Shown: one piece after another, positions 1 through 10,137 of the stretch
Layout of the letters: every line of letters begins with the position of its first letter
Position numbering within the stretch: position 1 is the stretch's first letter
Source of the DNA: Neoceratodus forsteri
Lineage: Eukaryota > Chordata > Ceratodontiformes > Ceratodontidae
Direction of reading: 5' to 3'
NCBI GenBank assembly: GCA_016271365.2
Contig: JADMNL010000028.1
Coordinates: 100,412,001-100,476,000, forward strand
DNA length: 64,000 bases
The notes under the pieces: generated by a model
What the model saw: the letters and a program-made list of their open reading frames with translations, nothing else
Told to the model about the DNA's origin: nothing
Databases searched by the model: none
Made by a program: the position numbers and the translations under genes

Positions 1-59
1 CATGCGATATTACAAATAAACAAACAAGTACAATACAATGCAAACAAGTAAAACATACA

Positions 60-485
60 TGAAACATACATAGATTACAAAACAATATTAATTACAATTA
101 CAACAAATTTGTTGTTGAAGATGAGGCTTTAACATCAGCTTAAAGTTTGTATGGCTGTTTGCATGTGTACAAGATTGAGGCACTGAGTTCTAAAATTTTG
201 CAGATTGTAAAGAAAAAGCTCTTTCACCCATTTGAGTTGAAATCTTTGGTATGCACAGCCTAGTACCTGTGGAGGACCTCAATAATTTATTCTCTTTTTT
301 GATTTCGATAAACTCAAAAAGGGGAGACAGATGTTTTAATCTCAATACATTATCAACCAAACAGCCTAGATGGTACATAAAATGTAAACTTGGAGGCAGC
401 CACCCAGTATCCCTATACAGTATACAATGGTGAGTATTATATGGTTTGCATTTAATCCATGCCTTGAGTGAGTTGTGAGGCACGA
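60..485 (-). mobile_element. LINE 3'-end fragment (reverse transcriptase C-terminal tail)
   Basis: Read on the minus strand, the region encodes a tail typical of non-LTR retrotransposon ORF2 proteins. A GERAFS-type block is followed by 'QSAKFWNS' and then a Lys-rich segment, the usual end of CR1/L2-group and related LINE polyproteins. The 3' side (toward position 60) is A/T-rich with short repeats of the ACATACATGA type, as expected of a LINE tail. No catalytic domain remains, so it is a 5'-truncated copy. The LINE clade cannot be assigned from this tail alone. Confidence 0.55.
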
Positions 486-494
486 GGCCGCAGG

Positions 495-1150
495 CTGTGA
501 ACTCATGCTACCTCGGGTCTTGCAACCCACTGGATTCAAGATATTCCACAATCCTTTCATTGAGCAGTGATCCCATTAACTTTCCCTCTGCTGATGTCAG
601 GCTGACTGGTGTATAATTGCCGGCCTCCTCCCTGCTACCACTTTTCTGTAGTGGGGCTGCATTCGCCATCCTCCAGTCCTCCAGAACCACTCCTGTTTCT
701 AGTGAGCTGTTAAATAGAACTGTTAGAGTGCGGCTAGTACCTCCCTGAGCTCCCCCAGTACCCTTGGATGCATCCCATCTGGCCCCATTGCTTTGTCCAC
801 CTTTAGATTAACAAGTCCCTTCAGGACCCTCTCCTCTGAAAATGAACTAGTGTGCTCCTCCCTCGCTCTGAAGCTTCTCTTAATTTTTTGTGGCCCCTTC
901 TCCCTCCTCTGTGAACACTGAACAAAAGTATTTGTTCAGGATGGCTGCCTTTTCCCAGTCCCACTCTGCACAGTCCCCCTTCTCTTTTTAATCTTACAAC
1001 CCTACCTCTGGTCTTTTTGTCTTTTCCCTTACATACCAGATAAAAAGTTTTGTCCTCTTTCATCACCTCCTGGGCTATTCTCTCTTCAGTTTGTGCCTTT
1101 CCACTCCTTACTGCTTTCCCTGCTTCCCTCTGTTTCCCGATACTCCTCTC
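495..1150 (-). mobile_element. CR1 LINE internal fragment (N-terminal RT region)
   Basis: This is closely similar to about 4150-4870 of the CR1 at 2872-7060. Shared minus-strand segments include the block after 'MGPDGMHPR', the 'EDWRMANAAPLQKSGS' stretch, and 'NYTPVSLTS'. These are conserved N-terminal motifs of the CR1 reverse transcriptase (finger/palm). The copy lacks both ends and contains frameshifts and stops, so it is a dead fragment in the intron upstream of the exon at 1620. Confidence 0.8.
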
Positions 1151-1590
1151 CATCATCACCTGACAACACCTCTCTATCCTTCTCCCTTCTGCCTTCTATG
1201 GTAGTTGATCAGGTGGAATGTAGAGTAGTCTTGATTGGGTACATCCCACTGCAGAGGTGGAAGAAGGGATTCAGTGAAGGAAGATGTCGTGGGGTGGTTT
1301 GGAGGCCTAAGGGAAAGTGAATAATAACTGAGTCTCCATGAAAAACAATTCCAGTGCTTTAGTCCTGCCAGCTGTAAAATTGGGTAGCCATGGTGGGACC
1401 CCACTGAAAACAAGACATTGCATCTCAGTTGAGCTATTTTTGGTATAAAAAAAGATGCTGAAGCAATCTCGCCTTTGTAGCTGTCCCACACCTTCCTCAG
1501 CCTGAGGTGTTGATTATGCCCCTAGCATGTACTAAGACAGATAGTGGAAGCGTATTTGAGATTGACAACTGACATGTAAACAAATGCCTT
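1151..1590. other. Intronic DNA, no feature recognised
   Basis: No open frame with family resemblance, RNA gene or clear repeat was recognised between the CR1 fragment and the pyrimidine tract before the RBCK1 exon. It is presumed intron. Confidence 0.4.
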
Positions 1591-1612
1591 TCTCTCTCTC
1601 TCTCTCTCTCTG
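1591..1612 (+). repeat. (TC)n microsatellite serving as polypyrimidine tract
   Basis: A run of TC dinucleotides ends a few bases before the AG acceptor at 1618-1619 of the RBCK1 exon. It forms most of the splice-site pyrimidine tract, so length variation here could affect acceptor strength (inference). Confidence 0.7.
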
Positions 1613-1619
1613 GGAACAG

Positions 1620-1718
1620 GCCATTCATGAAGGAATGAACTGCAAAGAGTACCAGGATGACCTGAAGGTCCGGGCAGAGAATGATATCGCTGCTAGGCAA
1701 ACCACACAGATGCTGACG
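1620..1718 (+). CDS. RBCK1: RBCK1 (HOIL-1L) exon: IBR end and linker before RING2
   Basis: This 33-codon phase-0 exon follows a TC-rich tract and AG acceptor and ends at a GTAAG donor at 1719. Its translation begins [14 protein letters not shown] and ends with [10 protein letters not shown], closely matching the segment of vertebrate RBCK1 between the in-between-RING (IBR) domain and RING2. RBCK1/HOIL-1L is an RBR E3 ubiquitin ligase that works with RNF31/HOIP and SHARPIN in the linear ubiquitin assembly complex in the cytosol, and itself forms ester-linked ubiquitin on Ser/Thr. Earlier exons (UBL, NZF, RING1) must lie upstream of the window. The family assignment rests on the near-identical protein, the phase and the match to the two later exons. 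Confidence 0.95.
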
Positions 1719-1729
1719 GTAAGAGCAGC

Positions 1730-2340
1730 ACAGAAGAGGTAACGATGGCATGAATCACTTAATCTGGTTTCTGGTTTCTTCTTCAGTGAGATCTACATTT
1801 CACTCAATCGACAACCACAGAAGGCAGAAGATGGCTGGCCTGGTGGTGTGGTGGCAATGCATTGCGCTGCCATCTGGAAAACCAGGCTTGCGTGAGCCCT
1901 GGAATCCTGCTGCATTGGGCCAACTGGGGAAAAGCAAGCATGTCATGGAGGTGAAGTGTTATAGCTCTGTGGGAGGGAGGGTAGGGGTGGGTGAGCCTAG
2001 CATTGCATTCCCCCCTCCTGTCAGCTGATCAGGAGTGGCATTGACATAAGCTGAGAAGACAGCTGCTCCTCGGCCCCACCCTTGCGCACTGTGCCTCCAC
2101 TCCTGCCACGAGGAAGCGCGCAGCCTTTCTAGCCTGCTTCAGTCAGCCCCCTCATGGGGCTTCAATGCTGAACTCATGTTCTTGTTGTTTCCCTAGACCC
2201 TTAATTGGATTCTTCATTTTGAAGGAAAACAGTGTTTACTGTAACCCCAGGGCCCCCCTCGATTAGGCTTTTTAGCCATTAAAATATTTTTTACTAACCC
2301 TACTGCTGTAATATTTAATTCCACGTTCCACTCCAATGTA
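1730..2340. other. RBCK1 intron, no recognised element
   Basis: No recognisable coding or repeat structure. It lies between the exon donor at 1719 and the start of the duplicated segment at about 2341. Confidence 0.4.
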
Positions 2341-2343
2341 AAC

Positions 2344-2488
2344 ACTGGCCGTGCAGAACAGAGAAGCCATGTTGTGTCCCAGGTGCCAGATTAAAGTGCA
2401 AAAGAAGGATGGCTGTGACTGGATCTGTTGTACTGTCTGTTGCACAGAGATCTGCTGGGTCACCAAGGGACCTTGATGGGGACCTGTG
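2344..2488 (+). pseudogene. Decayed duplicate of the RBCK1 RING2 exon
   Basis: It is a near copy of the functional exon at 13523-13666, including the [19 protein letters not shown] and EICWVTKG segments and the GTAAG donor (2489). Three changes mark it as dead: the pyrimidine tract and acceptor are missing, the first codons are altered by an indel, and a TGA at 2474-2476 replaces the Arg codon (CGA) of the intact copy. The change fits CpG deamination (inference). The residue before the stop is Pro, as in human RBCK1, while the intact copy has Ala there. So either copy may preserve ancestral states, and the duplication is probably not very recent. Confidence 0.9.
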
Positions 2489-2584
2489 GTAAGCAAACCT
2501 CACCAAAGCTTGTCTGGTCTCTCCTGTGCTCCAGCCTCTTTCTGAATAATTCTCAGCCATCTCTGTTGTTCTTCATATAGAAAC

Positions 2585-2808
2585 TACAGTGAAATATAGA
2601 TAGATGGATAGGGAAAGGGGAAATTGTTTAATCAGGAAAGGCACGCTAAGCCGGAGCTTGTTTCCATGTGCAATGTGGGAGCACAAGGAAATTAAGCAAC
2701 TTGCTCAGGGTCACACAGTGTGCAAGTGGGGGCTGATGAGATTCAAACCCAGGTCTTCAGGTTTGCAGCTCAGTGCCCTTAACCATTACACTATACTGCC
2801 TCTAGATA
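2585..2808 (-). mobile_element. tRNA-derived SINE with MIR-like head
   Basis: On the minus strand the element begins with a tRNA-like head (GGCAGTATAGTG, then GGTTAAGGGCACTGAGC), has a B-box-like GGGTTTGAATC, and continues with a TGTGTGACCCTGAGCAAG block resembling mammalian MIR SINEs. The same SINE sits at 13780-13997, so it was present before the segmental duplication. Related copies occur near 45620 and 55540. Confidence 0.75.
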
Positions 2809-2959
2809 GACAGACAGACACTGTAGATAGACATTAGGACAGCTGGCTAGTTCCTGCTGGGGTCCCCTTTTAGAAACATAGAAACATAGAATTTGACGGC
2901 AGATAAGGACTGCTTGGCCCACCTAGTCTGCCCATTTTCCTACCTAACAGATAAGCTGC

Positions 2960-5920
2960 AGATCCTAGTTAACCAACAGCTTACTTCCTCCTACCCCCTA
3001 CTAGGACTGCCTTATGTCTGTCCCATGCATTCTTGAATTCCCCCACTGTTCTTGACTCCACAACCTCCTCAGGGAGGCTGTTCCATGCATCCACAACCCT
3101 CTCCATGAAAAAATACTTCCTCACATTACCTCTGAGCCATCCCCCCTCTATCTTCAAATTGTGCCCCCTTGTTCTTGCACATCTCTTTTTCTGAAAGATG
3201 CTACCCTCTTGGACTTTGTTGATTCCCTTGAGGTACTTGAAAGTTTCTATCATGTCCCCTCTCTCCTTTCTTTCCTCAAGGGTATACATATTAAGCTCCT
3301 TTAGTCTTTCTTCGTATGTCTTCTGGTGCAGACCCTGCACCATTTTGGTTGCCCTCCTCTGGACACCCTCCACTCTGTCTATGCCTTTGCGGAGATGGGG
3401 TCTCCAGAACTGCACACAGTACTCCAGATGGGGTCTCACCAACTGTCTGTACAGAGGGATAACAACTTCCTGTTTTCTACTATCGATGCCTCTCCCTATG
3501 CATCCCAGTATCCCCCCAGCCTTCCTTACTGCCTTCTCAAATTGCTTGCCCACCTTTAGGTCATCTGATATAATTACCCCCAGGTCCCTTTCCATTTTTA
3601 CTGTTGTCAGTATCTCACCCCCATTGTGTACTCTTCTCCTGGGTTTTTGTTTCCCAGGTGCATTACCTTGAACTTCTTTGCATTGAATCTGAGCTGCCAT
3701 ACATTTGACCATTCCTCCAACCTTGCCAAGTCCCTTCTCATCCTTTCCACTCCATCTTGTGTATCAACCCTATTGCAGATCTTTGTGTTGTCTGCAAAGA
3801 AACATACTTTTCCTTCCAGTTCCTCTGCAATGTCACTTATAAAGACATTAAAAAGGACCGGTCCAAGTACTGAACCCTGCGGTACCCCACTAGTAACCCT
3901 CTTTTCTTCACTGTGGATTCCGTTTACTACTACCCTTTGCGTCCTGTTGTCTAGCCAATTTTTTTAATCTAGGCTACCACCTTGGGACCCACTCCAAGGC
4001 TGGCTAAATTGTGTATTAATCTTTTGTGTGGGACTGTATCAAATGCCTTGCTAAAATCTAGGCAGGCCATGTCCACAGCCCCTCCCTGGTCTACTACTTT
4101 GGTCACCCACTCAAAGAAATCTATTAGATTCATCTGACATGACCTTCCCATCATGAATCCATGCTGCCTTGGGTCCTGTGCCCCACTGGCCTCTAGGTAC
4201 TCAACAATTCTTTCCTTCAGAAGTGGTTCCATCATTTTCCCTACCACTGAGGTCAAACTAATTGGTGTGTAGTTTCCTGCCTCTGTCCTGCTCCCACTTT
4301 TGTGAAGAGGAATCACATCTGCCCTTCTCCAGTCCTCAGGTACCACCTCATCCTCCCATGATTTGTTAAAGAGAGTAGTCAGCGGTGTCACTAGTTCTAC
4401 CCTTAGTTCTTTTAGAATTCTTGGGTGTATCCCATCAGGCCCCATTGCTTTGTCCACCTTCAATTTTATTAGTTCTTTCAGAACTCTTTCTTCTGTAAAT
4501 GGACTGGTATCGACCCCCGTCTTCAGAGTGTTTCTCTTGTTTGGTTTAGGTACCTCCCCCTCCTATTCCTTTGTGAAATACTGAGCAGAAATATTCGTTC
4601 AGTATCCCTACTTTTTCACTGTCACCCTCTACCCACATTCCCTCCACTTTATTAAGCCTCCTTTGGTCTTTCTTCATTCCCTAATGTACCTATAAAAGGT
4701 CTTATCCCCCTTCTTAACAGAGTTGGCTATCCTTTCCTTGGTTTTGGCCTTTGCTATTCTGACTGCCTTCCTGCCTATTTCTGCTTTAACTGATACAGTT
4801 CTCTGTCCTGCTCCTTCTGTGTTTCTTATATTTTGTGAATGCTATCCTTTTCTCCTTAACCTTCCCTGCCACCTCTTTTGAGAACCATAGCATTTTTTCC
4901 TTCATTGTGTTTTGTTGATTTGCTTTACACAAAGGCTTGTTGCCTCTGTGATGGCTGTTTTGATTACTCCCATTGTTCCTCCAACCCTCCTTCTTGCCTG
5001 TTTGCTAGTGCTTTTCCCGAGTCACTCTCTATTTTCCCAAGGTCAGCCCTCCTAAAGTCCAATACTCTTGCTTTTTGTGTGGCTTGATTGTATGGCTGTG
5101 TTTATCATGAACCGCACTGTTTGGTGGTTGCTTGTTCCCAGATGGCTACCCACATCTGAATCTGAGATTCTTTCTCCATCCCCATTTGAGAGTACCAGGT
5201 CCAAGATTTCTCCCTCCAGAGTGGGTTCCAATACTAGCTGTCTGAGGCATGCCCCTTGTAGGGCATCAAGAATGACCCTGCTCTTGGATGTGCCTGCAGC
5301 AAAGGTGCGCCATAACATCTGGCATGTTCAGGTCCCCCATCAACAATATCTCCCCTTTTTCTGCCATTCTAAGGATGCCTTCTATCATTCCTTGTCCATT
5401 CCCGCCCCATGAGATGGGGGTCTGTATACAACCCCATGTGGATTGTGGTGCCATTTCCTGTCTCCAGGGTGACCCAGAGTAACTCATCTGTTCCCTGTTT
5501 ACTCTTTAGTTCTGTTGCTTTGATCCCTTCCTTTACATAGAGAGCTACTCCTCCTCCTCCTCTTTTACCCTCCGTGTCCCTCCTGTAGATTGTGTATCCT
5601 GGTATGTTGACATCCCAGTCATGGTTCTCTGTGTACCATGTTTCTGTGACCACCACAATATCCAGGCAACCTCTTCCATCAAGGCCATTAGTTCAGGGAG
5701 CTTGTTACACAGACTACAGGCATTGGTACTCATCACCCTCCACTTCTTGATGGCCTTATCTCTTTTAGCCCCATCCCTGTCCTTACTGCCTTTGCCTTTT
5801 TTTACATTTACCTCTGTCCTGCTCCGTAATGACTTCTCTACCTTGGTGTTTACCTCACTGATTACCATGTTTTGTTGGGGGAGGCTGGGATTTCCCTGCT
5901 CCTTTTCAGTGCCTCCCCTT
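2960..5920 (-). pseudogene. CR1 ORF2 remnant: endonuclease and reverse transcriptase
   Basis: The polyprotein would nick DNA and reverse-transcribe the element RNA (target-primed reverse transcription). On the minus strand the endonuclease region (about 5870-5050) shows MVVTETWYTENHDWDV and GLYTDPHLMG. The RT region (about 4470-3620) shows MGPDGIHPRILKEL, NYTPISLTS, HGFMMGRSC and LDFSKAFDTVPH. The C-terminal tail (about 3710-2981) shows KERDLGVIISDD-type and LVRPHLEYCVQFW blocks. Several frameshifts and stops break the frame. The catalytic FADD box reads FADN near 3790-3800, replacing an essential Asp. It is a dead copy. Confidence 0.88.
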
Positions 5921-5923
5921 TGG

Positions 5924-6840
5924 CTAGTTTAAATGCTTGCCAATGAAGCATTTAAACCTCTCACCCAGGATCCAGGTCCCCCCACCCCCAGACAGATGCA
6001 GACCATCGCACCAGTATAGGTCTGCATCCCTCCAGGTGGCTCCCCAGTCCCCAATGAAGTCAAAACCCTGAGCTCCACACCAGTTTTTCAAGCATTCATT
6101 GAATTCCCTGGTGAGGAGTACCCTAGCCTCACCCTTGCCATAGACAGGCAGCACCTCCAAGAAGGTTACCATATGCTACTTGTCTAAGACCCCTCCCCAA
6201 CTCTACAAACTCCTCTTGCACTGCTCTGATCCCATTCCTAGCCAGGTCATTTGTCCCTAGGTGGACAATGACATCCAGCTCCCTCCCTTGTGCAACTGCT
6301 CCCACGATCCTGAGGATTCGCTTCCTGTCCCTCCAAGCCGTGGCGCCAGGCAGAGCACCTGCCCTCCCCTCTCTCCTTCCTCCCACTTCTACCCCATAAT
6401 GATTGAGTCCCCACCAGGAGTTGTTTCCTTCCCTGTGGGTCCCATGCCACCCTCCTGTGGGTCTCCTTTAGAAGGTTCCCAGCATCCTCCTTGGTCTCCA
6501 CTGCAGGTGCCTCCATAGAAGAACCACTATCCACCAGAAGAGTGTCTGAATTGTGAGAGGAGGTACAGCTGGAGGGATGCAACTCTGTTCCACCACCCTC
6601 TCCTCCCTGAGCCCACCCTGGTCCAGCCTCTCCCTCCTCTCCTCTTTCTTAGCAACCTTTGAGGTAGTGGCAGCGCCTGGTGGTCCCTGGGTGGGGAGGA
6701 GGTTTCTGAATCCTAGCCAGGTCAGCCTAGAGACGGGCAACCTACTCCCTCAGACCATAGAAGTGCTCTGCAAATAGGGCAGCATCGCAGCCTCCAGAAT
6801 GTCTCCCAGAACACTGTCCCTACAGCCATTGCACTGCACC
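5924..6840 (-). pseudogene. CR1 ORF1 remnant: Zn-finger-like region plus SGNH esterase
   Basis: CR1 ORF1 proteins carry an N-terminal zinc-finger/coiled-coil part and a C-terminal SGNH-type esterase thought to help the RNP or membrane association. Here the minus strand shows a GGDSIIMG block (Ser block), HLGTNDLARNG (Asn block) and DGLHLSGGG (Asp/His block), in the expected order, ending ERFKCFIGKHLN. The N-terminal part near 6560-6840 is degraded. The frame is shifted several times. The same arrangement recurs in the CR1 at 20151-24464. Confidence 0.8.
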
Positions 6841-7369
6841 ACTCCTATCATGTCTTATTTTGTGTCCCCTCTCCTGCTTCTCTGTATGCTTACTCTCTCT
6901 CTCTCCTCTCATTACATTTCTCACCCTTCCTGTTCTGGGACAGCAACTTCCTATATTCTTCAGTAGCCTCTTTCTTCCTTGCTCAGTGTCAGACCACCAG
7001 CAGCTGGGGGGGGAAGGAGAATGAGCTACCTTTTTCCTTTAGGGTTGACAAAAAGTACAGTTAAGTAAGAACTTACCGTAACAGTAGATCTTGAGGAGAG
7101 GCTCTTGCAGTAGTAATTACATATAGGACTGATGCGGCCTGCAGCAGGACCCCACGGAAAATTTCTAGCTAGCAGTCCTGGCGAAGGACCGCCCCACGTC
7201 AGGTGACTGGCGTCAGACTAGCGTCGGTATAAAGGAGCAGTCCCGCGCCCGCCTTCCAGTTCTTTCCCCGCCACAGGCCCGAAGGCCCAGACAGAGAGAA
7301 GCAGATATTTCCCTCAATGGAAAAGGAGCTGAAAAGCCTAGGGGATGGAGGGCAGGAGAGCATTTACTG

Positions 7370-7480
7370 CAAGAGCCTCTCGAAGATCTACTGTTACAGT
7401 AAGTTCTACGTAACTGTACTATCTTACTTTGAGAGGGCTCTTGCAGTAGGTAATTACATATAGGACTGAATCCCAAGCAG
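7370..7480. repeat. DIRS internal complementary region (copy A)
   Basis: Bases 7370-7420 are the reverse complement of the left tip (about 7068-7115; AGATCTACTGTTACAGTAAG against CTTACCGTAACAGTAGATCT). The adjoining 7420-7480 is the reverse complement of the right tip (11625-11668). This joined complement of both ends is the diagnostic DIRS structure used to complete the ends during replication. Confidence 0.85.
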
Positions 7481-7547
7481 TCTGGAACAAATAAAGGGCA
7501 CTGGGAGGAGGAAACTTCTCCTGAAAGTAGCGATAGCATTGCAGGCC

Positions 7548-8594
7548 TTAAGAAAGGAGGCCCTGCAAAACAGCTAGCCCGAAGCCTGCTGTACGGCGAG
7601 AGGCAATGTCCAAGCTGTAATGTTTCATAAAGGTATGGACGGAAGTCCAAGTGGCGGCAGCACAGATGTCTGCTGCCGAGACATTCTTGAAACAAGCCGC
7701 AGAGGCCGCTACTCCACGAGTGGAGTGACCTCTGACTTGACCCGGAAGGGTCTTGTTGTACTTGTCATAACAGAAAGTGATGCAATGAGCCAACCACTTC
7801 GACAGGCATTGCTTGGAAACAGCATTGCCTTCCTTTTTGTGAGCAAAAGAGGAGACAACTGGTCAGTTTTCTGAGATCCTTTGTCCTCTATCGGTTGTAG
7901 TATCTCAGAATCGGTGAACATCCATGGTATGGAGTAAATATTCTCCTTGGTTGGAGTACTGCGTGAAAAAGGCAGGTAACTCTATAGACTGATTTAAGGT
8001 AGACTCCGCTACCACTTTAGGTAGAAACTTAGGGTTCGTGTGAGGAGCTACTTGTTCTTTGTGAAAAACCAAATGAGAGTTTTACACATAGGGCCTGGAG
8101 CTCTGAAATTCTTCAGAGCGAAGTAATGGCCACCAAGAAGAGTGTCTTCACGACAGAAACTTCAGATCTGCAGAGGCCACAGGTGTCTCAAGGGAGGAAG
8201 GTAAGTTTCGGAGAACAAAGTTCAAGTCCCAAGGGGGAGCAGGAGTCCAGACCGGGGGCCTCAGATGAAGGACCCCTCTAAGAAAAGTCTTAGACACCTC
8301 TAATTGGGCAAAGGCTTTATCAGCGAAAGGAACATGGTAAGCTGAAATAGCAGCCATGTGCACTTTCAAGGAGGAATGGCTGAGACCCAGGTCGAAGAGA
8401 TGACGTAAATAATGAAGCAGAATGGCCACAGGACAGGAGAAAGGCTCCACGTTCCTGGAGGCAGCCCAAATAGAAAATCTCTTCCATTTCATGGCATACG
8501 TGGACCTAGTGGAGGGTTTTCTGGCCTCCAACAGAATCTCGGCTACCTTTGGAGAGACACCAAAGTGAGATTGGGCTAGGTCTACAGGAGCCAT
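7548..8594 (-). pseudogene. DIRS copy A tyrosine recombinase
   Basis: The protein is a DIRS-family tyrosine recombinase that integrates the circular cDNA. The core-binding part (8594-8148) shows LLEARKPSTRSTYAMKWK and SHSSLKVHMAAISAY. The catalytic C-terminus (about 7793-7548) shows GHSTRGVAASAA with the HxxR pair, ADICAAATWTSVHTF, and the MKHYSLD tyrosine. Between them, near 8113, the codon expected for the first catalytic Arg (in the LRRIS-type block) is TGA. A further frameshift separates the halves. The enzyme is therefore inactive. Confidence 0.85.
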
Positions 8595-8869
8595 GCATGA
8601 AGTTGTAGGGACTTGAGTGGTGATGGACCAGGGTCCCCTGATCCTGTTGTAGAAGAGAGAACCAGATTTGCCTGGGCCAGAAAGGAGCGATCAGAATCAT
8701 TCTCGCTCCTTCCGTTGTTAGTTTCTGCAGAACACGAGGGACCAGAGGAATTGGGGAAAGCATAGACCTAATTTGCCTTCCAGTTTAGGGGAGACAGAGC
8801 GTTGCTCAAGCGTCTCACTCTGGACTGAGCGAGCAAAAGGTGGGAAGTTTTATGCTTTGGGAAGAGGTG

Positions 8870-9325
8870 AAACAGGTCTATCTATGGAGTCCCCAAAGCT
8901 GGAAGATGTCATCTAGAACCTTTTGGTCCAACTCCCACTCGTGTGGCAGAGCAGAGGAGCGCTTAGCTTGTCTGCCAGGGTATTGTCGACTCCTGGAACG
9001 TGGATCGCCGTGAGGTGAAGGTTGTGAAGCGTTGCCCAGTCCCAAACCCTCATTGCTTCCCTGCATAGAGGGTAGGATTGAGTCTCTCCCTGTTTGTTGA
9101 TGTACCACACCACGCACATGTTGTCCGTCTGGACAACTAGGTGACCGGGAAGGATGTATTGGTGAAGGGCTTGGAGAGCATATAGTACTGCTCGTAGCTC
9201 AAGCACATTGATGTGGAGAGCTATCTCCAATCTGGACTATAAACCCTGGGTTCGGTGAGGACCCAGATGGGCTCCTCAACCTTCGCCTGATGCGTCCGTG
9301 GTCAGAGTCTGGGAGGGGGGAGGAT
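8870..9325 (-). pseudogene. DIRS copy A RNase H and RT-YR linker
   Basis: The minus strand shows LTTDASGEG (first RNase H Asp block, near 9300-9276), a short frame break, then INVLELRAVLYAL, VVQTDNMCVVWYINKQG and VPGVDNTLADKLS. These are the conserved DIRS RNase H blocks that remove template RNA. HEWELDQKVLDDIF follows, the conserved linker leading to YR. Frame breaks occur near 9270 and 8900. Confidence 0.82.
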
Positions 9326-10137
9326 GACAGAAGGAACCCCGAAACAGGTTCTCTCGAACCATCCACCATTGCAAGTCTCTTGTCATCGGCGAGGAGATCA
9401 GAACCAGATGATCTAGGTCGTCTACGAGTTGATCCCACTGGGAGCGGAGAGTCCACTGAGAAATCCTCATGTGGAGCCGCGCGCGGGGAACTGTCGGGAT
9501 GGCGGCCGCCATGAGCCCCAAGAGACCGAGAACTGACCTCGCCGGAACCTTCCTACGTTCCGAAAGCAGGGAAATCTGTGACTGGAGGGAGGCCGCCCTA
9601 TCCGAAGGAAGGAAGGCCTTGCTCACCACCGTATCGAGGATAGCCCGATGAACTGAAGTCTCTAGGAGGGATCCAGATGAGACTTGGAATGGTTGATGGT
9701 AATACCCAGGCAAGTGAAAACCTGCTGGGTGAGGAGAAAAGGCAGGAGCTCCTTCCTGGACGAGGCCGCCAGGAGCCAGTCGTCCAGTAGGGGAACACCT
9801 GAACTCCCATAGTACACAGGTGGGCCGCTACCACAGCTAGGCATTTGGTTAAAACTGGGGGAGTGAAGGAAAGACCAAACGGTAGTGCCCGGAATTGGTA
9901 ATGGTCCCCCTAGAAAGCAAACCGGAGGTACTTGCGATGCGAGGGACGAATGGGGATGTGCAGATATGCGTTCTGCATATCCAGTGCACACAGCCATTGA
10001 CCCGGCCGAAGAAGGGGCAGAAGGGTTTGAAGGGAGAGCATCCTGAACTTTTTGTATTCCACGTAAAGGTTCAAGGAGCTGAGATCGAGAATGGGTCTGA
10101 GATCTCCCGTCTTCTTTGGGACCAGGAAGAAATGAGA
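9326..10137 (-). pseudogene. DIRS copy A reverse transcriptase
   Basis: The protein copies element RNA to cDNA. The minus strand shows GDLRPILDLSSLNLYVEYKK-like, GQWLCALDMQNAYLHIPI-like and QFRALPFGLSFTPPVLTKCL-like blocks, followed by the catalytic box. The box is split by a 1-base shift near 9780: one frame reads FPY, the other LLDDWLLAASS. RT continues as VFTCLGITINHSKS. It is clearly homologous to the RT of copy B at 25079-25804 and no longer encodes an intact enzyme. Confidence 0.85.

Larger units (their letters stand above)
2341..2855 (+). repeat. Left copy of an intragenic duplication (about 0.5 kb)
   Basis: This stretch matches 13523-14040 at high identity. The match starts at the RBCK1 exon, runs through its donor (GTAAGCAAACCTCACC in both copies), a shared downstream intron stretch, a MIR-like SINE, and the beginning of a GATA-type simple repeat. 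Similarity stops just 5' of the exon and again near 2855, shortly before the CR1 3' end at 2872. Because both copies carry the same SINE at the same point, the duplication is younger than that SINE insertion. The left copy is decayed; the right copy holds the exon that fits the gene. Confidence 0.9.
2872..7060 (-). mobile_element. CR1 LINE, 3' body; its 5' UTR is separated by a DIRS insertion
   Basis: A long CR1-clade non-LTR retrotransposon. Its 3' end (2872) is a short octamer repeat of the TTTCTATG type, the hallmark of CR1 tails. Moving up the minus strand come the C-terminal tail, RT palm, RT N-terminus, endonuclease, ORF1 esterase and a Zn-finger-like region, up to about 7060. There a DIRS element begins. 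Sequence similar to the 5' UTR of the CR1 at 20151-24464 continues on the far side at about 11690 (TATAAAAGTAGAACTGGC against TATAAAAATAGAACTAGC). The element therefore seems to be a near-full-length CR1 split by a later DIRS insertion. Confidence 0.88.

Noticed and set aside
821..1159. Minus-strand open frame rich in Lys/Glu/Arg upstream of the first RBCK1 exon
   Set aside because: It overlaps the CR1 RT fragment in a shifted frame and matches no family; the composition follows the LINE coding strand.
2344..2488. Alternative (mutually exclusive) exon of RBCK1
   Set aside because: It lacks a pyrimidine tract and has an internal stop and a first-codon indel, so inclusion would not give a functional protein.
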